A stretch of 64,000 nt of DNA from Hyaloraphidium curvatum (taxonomy: Eukaryota; Monoblepharomycota; Hyaloraphidiomycetes; Hyaloraphidiales; Hyaloraphidiaceae): contig JAIVFI010000002.1 of assembly GCA_025558095.1 (NCBI GenBank), forward strand, positions 434,001 to 498,000. Direction: 5' to 3'. Position numbers and translations under genes: made by a program. Positions within the stretch are counted from its first letter, which is position 1. Each line of letters opens with the position of its first letter. Below, piece after piece: positions 25,355 through 34,810 of this stretch. The notes under the pieces were generated by a model. That model was not told the DNA's origin. It saw nothing but the letters and a program-made list of their open reading frames with translations, and did not search any database.

Positions 25355-26332
25355 ATGTCGGTTCGTACCGGCCGCCGCGCTTGCTCTCGCTGGCCAGTCA
25401 CTCATCTTGCGCTTTTTTGTGCTTGTTTGGCTGCCCGCATCGCCGGCTTCCGTGATGCGTGGCTCCTCCTCGGCCGCTCAACCGGCCACACTCTGGCTGC
25501 ACTCGGCGCCTGCGCTCGACGCGACTTGCGGTTCCATTTGACGGCATTTCTGGTTTCGCTTTGGCTCGGGTCTTCAGAAAATCAGCGTCTCCGCGGTCCG
25601 GGAGTCGGTGAGGGAGGTTCAGAAGTTCTCCAAGGAGGAGAAGGTCCGCAAGTTCCAGGAGACCGTCGAGCTGCAAATTGGGCTCAAGGCGAGTCTGGGC
25701 GGCACCGACGTCCCGCCTAGCTGGAGCTTGGATCCCGCAGAACTACGACCCTCAGAGGGACAAGCGTTTCTCCGGCACCGTCAGGCTTCCCACGGTCCCT
25801 CGCCCCAAGCTGACGGTCTGCATCCTCGGCGATGCCAAGCACTGCGATGAGGCCAAGGAGCTCGGACTGGACCACATGACGGTGGACGACCTGAAGAAGC
25901 TCAACAAGAACAAGAAGCTCATCAAGAAGCTCGGTGCGTGTCGGACGACTTGGCGTTGTTTTCACCCGTCTAACAGCGCTCCACGTCCTCTTAGCCAAGA
26001 AGTATGATGCTTTCCTGGCTTCGGAAGCCCTCATCAAGCAGATTCCCCGCCTTCTCGGCCCCGGTCTTTCCAAGGCCGGCAAGTTCCCCACCCCAATCAC
26101 GCACGCGGATGACATCAACGCCAAGGTCGACGAATTGCGCGCCACGATCAAGTTCCAGCTCAAGAAGGTCCTCTGCCTTGGTGTCGCGGTCGGCCACGTG
26201 GGCATGACTGAGGACCAGCTGCTCTCCAACATCATGATGTCCATCAACTTCCTTGTGTCCCTTCTGAAGAAGAACTGGCAGAACGTGAAGTCGCTGTTCA
26301 TCAAGTCAACCATGGGCAAACCCGTCCGGTAA
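25355..26332 (+). CDS. RPL10A: 60S ribosomal protein uL1 (L10a/L1)
   Basis: Large-subunit protein of the L1 stalk. Exons 25355-25360 (just ATG TCG), 25578-25688, 25741-25933 and 25995-26332; 215 residues versus about 217 in the family. Sequence after splicing reads [20 protein letters not shown], then [54 protein letters not shown] and ends TMGKPVR. Intron 1 is 217 nt, the longest clear one here, typical of ribosomal protein genes with an intron right after the start. Intron 2 (25689-25740) begins GCGAGT, a GC-AG intron. Family identity is certain. Confidence 0.97.
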
Positions 26333-26577
26333 GCTCGGCGCAACCGGCTGGAGGAAGGATTGGCAGCTCACCGCCTCGGATGCAGCATTTACTAAGCCAT
26401 CGCGCTCGCTTGCTTTTGCAAGCAGCGAGCTTCTTCCCTCCACCGACTCTCGGCGCCGACTGAATACCCAGCAGCATGCGGATGAGGATCATGTTGTCAT
26501 GGGGAGCCGAATGACATGAGTGACTGCCGGTCTTCCCTCCCTTTGCTCCGGTCCGCAATGCCTTTGGTTGCATCTTC

Positions 26578-27807
26578 TCAACCAACCCCAAGACCACGGT
26601 CCTGGCTCACGTCCAAGGCTTCCAGTCGGTGCAACCCTCGGCCCCGTTCCGTTAAAGAGAGTCTTCGTTCGCTCGACGCGCTGGACTTCCTACGCACTGT
26701 GCCGGGCACTGGCTGTTCGCCAGCTGCGTTCTCAGCCGGTGCGAAAAACTCGGGCACGCCCCATTTGAAGCAACTTGGTTCCACCAATTTCTCCTCAAAC
26801 ATGCTGCGGAACCGTGATATAAGCAGATCCGTGAGCTTCGGCAAGTCCTTGATCTTTGTCCGGTGACCCAGAAGAGAACGAACGTCAAACTCCGTGTCGT
26901 AATCCTCTAGCACGGAAAACGACAGAAAGGAGCCCTCTCCGGCATCGAAGCCATTGTTGACGAGCTCGACTGCGAGCGTTCCGCTGAATCTGACGACGGA
27001 GAGGGCAAGCGAGACCGGGAGTGTGGCAAAACCTGGCCTCGGCCAGTTGACGATCAAGTGAGTGTCGATGCCAACGGTGATGTGGTCGCGCAGCTCGAGC
27101 GATAGTTCGGCACGCTGCAATCGTAGAGGGCATCAGGCTTGGTAACCTTTATGAGCTCCGGCAGCTTGCTCTGCTTACGACGTTGGCGCTGTTGTGGGAC
27201 GGCCGGATCCGCGCGCTCTTAATGACAGGGAAGTCCTCGCCCAGAGAGAGCTCGGTGATTAGGATGGGCCCCTGCCGACAGACAATTGTCAGCGGCGTCT
27301 GCAGGTTGGTCCAAAGCAATGAGCACCAGCCAAGAAGGTCTCGTGACCCCGTTGAGCCCCTTGTCAACCCAGCCGACGATGGAGTCCAGGAAGTGCGCAT
27401 TGCGGCGGTACTTTTCGATTCCCTGGGCGATGAGCACATTGAGCCAGTCGCACGACTCCTCGACGTGGTTTTCGACATCGGCGTATATCTTGTTTAGAAT
27501 CAGCGTGTTGGTGAGATACCTGCTCGCCTCCTCGGTCCCCAGGTGGGGAGTCTGATCCCGCGGCAGGCAGAACGTTTCAGCCTCCGGCGGGCTCCATTGT
27601 ACGCGAGCGATCGCTGCTCGCCTTGCGTTTCGTGGCCGCCTTGTCCCTTATCCTCCGCTTCATTTCCGCGTCCGCCTCCTCGGCGTTCCGCAGGAAGACC
27701 ATCCTCACGAGAAACCACAGCAACAGAAAGACCACCAGCTGTCCCGAAATGAAGCCTTTGATAAATCCATCCGACGAAAACACTTCTCCAGCCCCGGACG
27801 CCGCCAT
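26578..27807 (-). CDS. MMM1: Mmm1, ER-membrane subunit of ERMES
   Basis: ER anchor and SMP lipid-transfer subunit of ERMES. The first exon (from 27807) encodes a short lumenal end and the transmembrane segment GFISGQLVVFLLLWFLVRMV. The SMP domain follows: ESCDWLNVLIAQGIEKYRR, GPILITELSLGEDFPVIKSA, then LSLELRDHITVGIDTHLIVN, PVSLALSVVRFSGTLAVELV and LLGHRTKIKDLPKLTDLLIS. Resolved introns: 27299-27347 (GTCACG..GCAG) and 27115-27178 (GTAAGC..GCAG). The junction between the transmembrane exon (about 27620) and the block beginning near 27570 is unresolved: a GC-AG intron after the KRK codons or a one-base indel would fit. Same complex as MDM34 at 22-23.8 kb. Confidence 0.9.
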
Positions 27808-29478
27808 GCGCGCGTCCCCTTCCCGACGCTGATGATCGATCGTTTCTATGCAAATTGGGCGCGCGCCTTATCCGCTGCCAGTTAGAAATCGGAACAACAA
27901 CAAAACCACAGACCCCCCGGCGTCGCCACTTTCAAAGGCCCTAGTGCGGGCGGTTCGGAAACACCGGGCCCAGGAAACCCGCATGGCCGCTCTCCAGATG
28001 TAGCGACGCGGCAACCGTTACCGTCGTGGCAGTCCCCAACGCGGAAACCAGCAAGACAGCTCCACCGGCGCCACTGCACAAGCAAACCAACTTTCCCTAC
28101 CTCCGGCGCTACATCGCAGACGACTTCTATATTCAGTGTTGCCTTTTGAACACCTTTTTGAAGAATGGTCCCATCACCAAGCTACAGGTCAAATACAACT
28201 CCAGATCCCGCCTTGCCTCTGCTTCCAGCCGCGCCTGCTCCTGTTTCAACGCTCCCAAGTCCGTCTCCATTTGCCGCCAAATCTGCCCAATCCTTTCCAC
28301 TTCCCTCTAGAGTTCATGGATTGATGAGCTCGCTTCGACATTCGGTCGCCGTCGTGCTGCATCCGTCCCTAACGTCCGTGCGCAGTTTGAAGCTCCATTG
28401 TCATGCACAGAGGGGGTTTGTGGTCCGGAGACGTTCCGAGATGGCAAAGGCGGGATTTGAAGCGCGTTCGCGAGGAAGAAGTGCGAACGCAGACCGCGGT
28501 CCAGAACAGCACAGCACGTCACCCTCGACGACCTCACCCTCAGCTCGTAATGCCGCACCGATATACGGTGGAGAACCGCGCGGCCGTCAGTAGTCTCTTA
28601 CGCGATTCCTGGTTCCACCCCTGGGATGGCAGTACGGGCTCGCGCGTGGACCGTGGCCCGAAAAACTGGAAACGAACTGCCGAGCGAACTCCCCTCCCCG
28701 ACCTGCAAACGCATCCCGCTTAAACGGCACCTAGGCGGCGCCAGGAGCATCTCGGAAGGCGATGCCGACGGCGCGGCTCCGTTTTGCGCCCGATCGTCGT
28801 CGCTACGACGACCGAAGTGCCGCGGTTGTGTCGAACCGCTGCGCTCCCGTTTCGCGACGTGGCATTCCACAGAAAGGTGGCCGAGCTCCCAGAATTCCAC
28901 GTCGGAAAACGACTCAAAGGGGATCTCGGCCGCTCAGAACCCGATTCTGGGGAACCCGCACCGCATCGGTTTGGCGCTAGACCATGTCGCCCGCCGGAGC
29001 ACTGGAAGCGACGGAGGTCAGGTGGTAGCGGCTCTCCTCCTCTGGAGCTTCAATGGATAAAATGCTTCGCTCGCCGGTGTCTGGAGCCGCGTTGGCATCC
29101 GCCGGCGCGCGGACGGTGCGGCGCCCGAATCCCTCGGAGCTAGTGGCCGATTCGAAATAAGTGCAAAGGCGGCGCGAGTTCCTTCCGGTCTAATCGTTCG
29201 GCCCTATGGAGTGGAGCAAGGAGCTTTCGCGGGTCCCGGGAGTCCGATCCCGCTTTGGCTGGTCCGAGCGCGCCGGAGCCGGGACCCCCCGGTCAATCGA
29301 CTCGGGCTGGTGAAACCCCCGGCAACCGGGCGGAGCTCCCAGCGGCAGAGGGCCGGGAACTGTATGGAATCGGGCTTTTTCGACGCGCGGCCTTGGGTTT
29401 AGGCGGGCCGTGTGGGCGCCGCACATTCCATCACCGACCCGCACGCCCGCCCGCCCCACCCGTGCCCCGCCCGCCACG
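27808..29478. other. Long stretch without a confidently recognised gene
   Basis: A plus-strand open stretch around 28026-28310 includes PPLHKQ-like and FPYLRRYIADDFYIQCCLLN residues that look protein-like, but it has no in-frame ATG and matches no family I know. Stretches at 28403-28723 and 28784-29143 are Arg/Pro-rich and probably random in this GC-rich DNA. The 5' end of the membrane-protein/Fanzor unit, or the left end of a mobile element, may lie within 28.6-29.4 kb; I see no clear inverted repeat. Confidence 0.35.
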
Positions 29479-30900
29479 ATGGGCGTCGGCAAGGGAAGAT
29501 GGCAGGGTGTTTCTCTGCCGCCGCGGCCCCCCCCGCCGCCGCCGCCGCCGAAGCCCAGGAGGGGCAAGCGGTGGACCATCCCCGAGAAGGGCGAGAAGCC
29601 GAGCCTGCTGTGCGCCGCCGTGCTCGCCCTCCTCGGCACCATCAACGCCGCCTCCGCTCTCGCGCTTGCCGTGCACGGCACCTCCAGCCTCCCCACCCCC
29701 ACCCCGGTTGTCCTTGCCGACCCTGCCCACCACGTCATTGCGCCCCCCCAAGTGACGCTGCTCCATGCCGCCTGCATGATGGCGGCCGTCGCCGCCCTGT
29801 TCGCACTGGACGCTGCGATGGACTTGCTGGCTGAGGTGCTCGGGGTGAGCGAGGAGGTCGGCTGGATGGGTGCCGTTGCCCGTTGGGTGGGGTCGGCGGC
29901 GTCCCGGGTGCGGGAGTGGGCGAGGAAGAATATGGGCTGCCGGGCACGCAAGAACGGCGGATTTCCGGTCGCTCAAATCGTCACACGCACCCTAGCCGCT
30001 TCGGCCGCCGTCATCGCCATCTTGGCCGCGATGAGGCGTGCACTCGGCGGATCCGTGACCTGGTCCAACCTGACCGACGCGGCCATGCTCCTCCCTATCG
30101 GCTTCTTCACCGTGACGATGCTCCAGTGGATCCAGGCCGATTCGGCGCCCCGCAAGAGCAAACAGCTTCGCCTTCTGCGCAGGTGCAGGACCGCCAAGAT
30201 CCTCAAGCCCTCCGCCGCGCCGCCCGGATTCGTCAACGTCGCCAGCGCGACCGGACTCGTATTCGTCGCGGCGTTTGCGTACATTCTGTCCTCTCCGTGG
30301 TTGCATTCGTTCCCGTTCGACGCCGGCGTCTCCATCCTCGTCGCGGCAGTCTTTGCCTTCGCCGACAGCCAGAGATGGCACAAGTCGGACACAACTGGCC
30401 GCTGGATCTCGGACGTCAGGATGACCGTCGGCGACTGGGTGAATGTGTTGTCAGATCCGTGCCTCGTAACCTTTCGCAGCGTGCGCGCCCACGTGAGCGA
30501 GGCACTGGAGCGGGAGCGCAAGCTACGCGGCCTCTCGCTCGCCGCACCGAACCGCCATGCCCGCCGGCGCACGACGCGCACGGCGCGCGGCCTCTCTCGC
30601 CCAAGGCTGCTGCCTCGGGCGCCGCGATGCCGCCTGCTCTTGGCCGTCGCTCTGGGAGTGGTCCGCGTGCTCTTCGGCGCGCGGTCGCTGGTCGGTAGCA
30701 TCACCGCGCTGGCAGCGCACGTGCTCGAGACCCTGTGGAGCTGGGCGGCCGAGGAAGGACAGAAGGCCGGCCCGCCGACGGTCCCTGGTGCCTGGATGGA
30801 CACGGACGAGGGGCCAAGGCAGCGCCTTACCACTCTGCTCACCGGTAGGCACATGCACTCGGGTCGTTGGCAGAGCGTTCTGATCGACGTCGTCCACTGA
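29479..30900 (+). CDS. Multi-pass membrane protein of unknown function, upstream of the Fanzor gene
   Basis: Single open stretch of 473 residues from the ATG at 29479 (the same frame is open further upstream without an ATG). The N-terminus has a Pro run and a basic patch, followed by about six to seven hydrophobic segments: near residues 43-65 (SLLCAAVLALLGTINAASAL), 92-115, 165-185 (TLAASAAVIAILAAM), 195-217 (AMLLPIGFFTVTMLQWI), 250-300 and 385-420. Basic Arg-rich loops sit between. No family recognised. It is 117 nt ahead of the Fanzor ORF on the same strand and shares its frame and GC-rich codon use. It could be a host gene, mobile-element cargo, or a 5' part of the same transcription unit. 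Confidence 0.6.
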   Translation: MGVGKGRWQGVSLPPRPPPPPPPPKPRRGKRWTIPEKGEKPSLLCAAVLALLGTINAASALALAVHGTSSLPTPTPVVLADPAHHVIAPPQVTLLHAACMMAAVAALFALDAAMDLLAEVLGVSEEVGWMGAVARWVGSAASRVREWARKNMGCRARKNGGFPVAQIVTRTLAASAAVIAILAAMRRALGGSVTWSNLTDAAMLLPIGFFTVTMLQWIQADSAPRKSKQLRLLRRCRTAKILKPSAAPPGFVNVASATGLVFVAAFAYILSSPWLHSFPFDAGVSILVAAVFAFADSQRWHKSDTTGRWISDVRMTVGDWVNVLSDPCLVTFRSVRAHVSEALERERKLRGLSLAAPNRHARRRTTRTARGLSRPRLLPRAPRCRLLLAVALGVVRVLFGARSLVGSITALAAHVLETLWSWAAEEGQKAGPPTVPGAWMDTDEGPRQRLTTLLTGRHMHSGRWQSVLIDVVH

Positions 30901-31017
30901 AGCCAAGGAGATCAACTGGTTCGTCCAGTCCGCCGCGCAACAAGGCTCCGACCACGATCAACTTGCACGCACCTTTACCTCCCCCGCCTTCGCGGTTCAG
31001 GACAGACGCCTTTCTCA

Positions 31018-34000
31018 ATGGCTCACGGGTTCGTCTATTCCGCTTCGGGCCACGCGCATTCTGATCAAATGCCCACAGTGGACGAGATCCTCGCCGCGAA
31101 GCTGTGCCGCGCGTGGTTCCGCGCCCCGTGGGACCCTGACGCGCAAGCCTGGATGTCTGTTCCTGCGGCGGCCCAGAGCCGCTCGACCCGGCGGCGGCGG
31201 CGCAGGCGGTTCAGGCTCCTCCTCGGTCCCGTACTCGCACTCGCGACCAAGACAGCTTGGCTCGCCAACGAGGCTTTGCTGAGCATAGGTGCGCAGGCTG
31301 CGGAGCTCAACGGCGGGGAACCTGCACTGGGAGCCGACGACCTCCCGCCGGTGCGTTGCAAGACCCGCCAGGTGATCGAGGCCGAAATTGCATTCCTGAG
31401 CGCTCCCAGGTAGGCCGCGGTGGTGATGGCCCTTCCGAGCGTCGGTCCTCATTCGGACCATTTCGAAAGGCAAGTGCCCGGCTCCGAGGGCACGGCCAAG
31501 GGCAAGGGTAGGGCCAAGGCACCTCCTGCAGGAGCGGACGGAGACGGGTTGGAGCCGCCGCCGAGCAAGGTCGGCAAGGTGTGCGCGAGGTGCGGGGGGG
31601 CCGACCATGAACGGTCCAGCAACAGGCTGTGTCCGTATCACAAGCCAACCATCAAGGCGACGGCGAAGAAGGACGTCGAGCAGGTGACGGGCAAGACGGT
31701 TCCGTCGACCATCAAGCTCCCCCTTAAGGGCCTCTGCACCTCGTCACCCGCGTCTTTCGCATCTGTTCACGACACGCTCGCGCTGGCCTACACGCCCGTG
31801 GCAATCGCCGCCGCGCTGCTGCTCAACGAGGGCGTGGCGGCCTGGGTCACGGATAACCGCGTGCTGCCCCAGCTCAACCAGTCGCTGTTGCGCAGGGTCT
31901 TTTTCCTTTGCGCCTCCGGGGAGCTACGCATTCAGGCGAGCGATTCCTTACAGGGACAGGAAGAGTTCTTGCGGTCCTTAGAGCGCATCTGGCTGGGAGA
32001 CGGAACCACGCCGGGCCTTCGGGCGAGCTACCCTGCGCGCTTCGCAGCATTTCGGGCTCCAGGGGCTCAGCGGATTGCGTCGCCGGACCGCATGATCGAC
32101 CAGTACTTCAGCTCCGAGTTCGACAACATCTACAACGCGACGTTCAAGGACTATCAAGTCAACATCGAGGTGCACCTGGAAAGCGCGGCGAACCGCAACT
32201 TCAAGAAGCTCGCCGAGCTCCGGTTCGACAAGCTTCCCTGGTGGAACGCGGTGGTGGACGGCGACCCGGAGAAGGAGCTCCCTGCCGAGCGCAAGTCGGC
32301 GATTTTTTCAAGCCTCCTTTCCGCCAGCAAGAGCCGCCGCCGCCCGCTTAAAATCTTCAGCCGCACCGCCGCGGCCGGGGATCATTACCTGACGGAGCAG
32401 GACGTGGAGCTGGCTGTTGCCGCTGGCCAGTCGCTGACATATGGCTGGAAGACGCCGTCGATGCAGCATCACCGAAGCGCTGTGCTGGGGCCACACTTTC
32501 TGGAGGCGCTGCTGCGTGATGTCCGCGCCGGGCGCGACCTCCACGTTTCCATGCGAGGGGAATTTGCGTCGTGGTTCGAGGAGGAGTTCGAGACGATTAT
32601 GGAGACCGTGGTGCTCAACAAGGTGGCGAGGGCGCAGCTGGCCAAAGACCTCGTGGCCCGCATCACGAGCACCGGTGCGCACAAGTTCAGCGCGCGGCAC
32701 ATAGCGTTGGGGGAAGGTCCGGCCGCCATCCCCTGGGATACATTGCAGGCCGCTGCGAACACCGGAAACGACCTTCTCCTGCACCGTCGGTCGGGCAAGG
32801 CGGTCGTGCAGAACACGCTGCAGCACGGCACGATTGTCCTGCTCGTTACGTTCCTCCAGGAGGCATGGGCACGGCAAAACGATATCGAAAGGAACGGGAT
32901 GCAAGGCGGCGTGAAGGACTGGAACACGCGGCTACGGTTTCTGCACAGGTCGAACTGCCTGATCGGTGCTCTCTATGACATTACCGTGCCTGCCGGGCCC
33001 TTTGATCCGCAGTGGCAGCCGCCCTTGCCGCCCACCTCGGCCCTCCTGCCCTACTTCAACTACCAGACCAAGCACGTCAAGGTCGCTACATTCGATGCGC
33101 TGCTGGAGGTTGTGAAACGCCACAAGCGCATGTTTCCCGTCGAGCACGCAGCCGTCATGGACGATCACTTTCCTTTCGGGGAAGAGTTTGACGAGACCAA
33201 CGAGTACCACCGGCGGCGTCTGTGGGCTGCGGTCTACGATACGGACAGCCTGCTGCAACGCGAGGTCCGAGGCGGCTTCAGGGACAACTACGTTGGGGAC
33301 AAGACGCGCGCCTTCGCCTTCGCCGTGTCCTCCAATGGTGTCGAGGCTTCGGTGCTCTTCAACAAGGCGGTGCCGAACGACGACTTCGAGCCGGAAGGCG
33401 AGGCTCGCGAGGCCGGTGGTGCGGATGACGAGGCCAGGATCGTCCGCGAGGCCGCCGCCGCTGCCTTCCACGCGGGCCTACGCAGGGGCATGGAGCGGGC
33501 GGTGCAGTTCGAGGACCAGGCGAGGCGCGGCGAGATCAAGCTGCACGTCCAGGGTCTGGACCCCGGACCGGGCGGCTTCACGCTGGCTCGGCGCACGGAG
33601 GATGGCGAGGCTCGGAGCAAGGTCTTCTTCTACTCGTTCAAGCAGTATCACTACGAGTCTGGCGTGACAAAGCGCAAACGGCAGCAGGAAGCCCTGACAA
33701 AGACGATGCACGTGACCACGGCCGCCGGGCCAGTCTCGATCCAGAACATCATCAACGCCATCCCCGCGAGCACGATCACCGCCGTCGACGACAGCCACCG
33801 CCGCAACATGTACATCCTCACGCATCTCGATACGCTGGTCCGCTTCTACAGCGAGTTCCGGGACGAGCGTTTCCAGAACTACCGCGGCAAACAGATCGCC
33901 CTGGAACGCATGGCGCAGGAGCTGCTCGCGATGGAGCATGAGAGCAAGACCGGTTCGCCGAAAACCGTGGAGACCAAGGCGGCGCGGCGGAACCGGAAAG

Positions 34001-34596
34001 GCTGGCGCCGGTGGTTCAGGAGCAAAAGGAGGAAGCGCGCCGGCGGGAATCGTTTGCCGGAGCGCTACGTGATCGTTTGGGGTAACGCCAAAGTCGGCAG
34101 CATGTCCTGGATCAAGAAGCAGATGCGCGGCCCGTTCAAGAAGCTCATCGCGCTGCTGGAGGCACGGTCTGACGTCGTCATAGTCATGGAGGACGAGTAC
34201 GGCACGAGCAAGTGCTGCCACTCGTGCGACCAGTGGAGCCTGGACACGCGCAAGTGCCGGCAGATGCCCAAGGAGCTGGAGCCGACGTACCGGCCCCCGG
34301 TGGTGGCGGAAGGGGGGCAGGGGGAGGAGCGCAAGTGGCACGTACCGATGGTCATCCCGACCAAAAAACCCTGGTATGTGCGCTGGTGAGTGTGCTGGCT
34401 TCTGATCCTTTTCTCGCTCTAACATCGGCAAAGGTGCTTCAACCCCGCCTGCCCCGTCGACCACATCCACCGCGACGTGAACGCGGCGCTGAACATGCTC
34501 CGCCTTTACGAGTGGCGCCTCTGGCAGTGGCGCACGGCGCCGGGGATCGACGTGGAACAGACGGGGCGGCCCCCGGGCCTGAGGCGCTTGTCGTAG
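31018..34596 (+). CDS. Fanzor: eukaryotic TnpB-like RNA-guided nuclease homologue
   Basis: Homologue of transposon TnpB, the Cas12 ancestor. Model: exons 31018-31409, 31470-34385 and 34434-34596, 1156 residues; starting at the ATG at 31426 instead gives 1040. An N-terminal zinc-knuckle-like motif (CARCGGADHERSSNRLCPYH, 31582-31641) is followed by a long domain I cannot name. The C-terminus is diagnostic: a possible RuvC-I Asp in ITAVDDSHRRNMYIL (codon 33787 or 33790); YVIVWGNAKVGSM; a strand ending VIVMEDEYGTSKCCHSCD with the acidic RuvC-II position (34189-34197) beside the first Zn pair (codons 34216, 34225); then, after the second intron, CFNPACPVDHIHRDVNAALN with the second Zn pair (34435, 34450) and the RuvC-III Asp (34474). 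The weakest point is RuvC-I, which lacks the usual DxG. A basic linker (RRNRKGWRRWFRSKRRKR) could bind RNA or serve nuclear import. Activity and mobility are unproven. Confidence 0.85.
34386..34433 (+). other. 48-nt intron splitting the Fanzor zinc ribbon
   Basis: GTGAGT donor at 34386 and AAG acceptor at 34431-34433. Unspliced, the ORF hits TGA at 34387-34389 right after VRW. Spliced, TG plus G gives Trp and the frame runs on into CFNPAC, HRDVNAALN and a TAG at 34594-34596. Size and splice sites match the other introns in this window. Confidence 0.9.
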
Positions 34597-34810
34597 AACT
34601 GCACCCATCATCTGGGTAACCTTCAACTCTTCAGAACTCCCATCGACCGACGGCGGCTCGCGAGGGCTGGCATACCCTAGGACCGAGCTCGGTGAACGAT
34701 GGGATCTCATTGGCCGCTTACAGTCGGGATTCTCGAGGATCTCAGCATTCCGATTTGTAGTTGGAAGCGGACTAAGGACGTCATCGATGGCCCCGTCGGC
34801 ACGACGATCT

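Noticed and set aside
29200-29260. Possible tRNA T-arm-like sequence (GGGTCCCGGGAGTCCGATCC)
   Set aside because: No acceptor, D or anticodon arm could be paired around it.
29479-30900. Membrane protein as an ion channel or transporter of a named family
   Set aside because: Hydrophobic segments are present but no family motif could be recognised.
31018-34596. Calling the Fanzor gene a CRISPR-Cas12 locus
   Set aside because: No CRISPR array or Cas1/Cas2 is present and the gene contains spliceosomal introns; a eukaryotic TnpB-like protein explains it better.
33478-34710. 410-residue minus-strand reading opposite the Fanzor C-terminus
   Set aside because: Antisense shadow; the plus strand carries the Zn and RuvC motifs and a spliceable intron.
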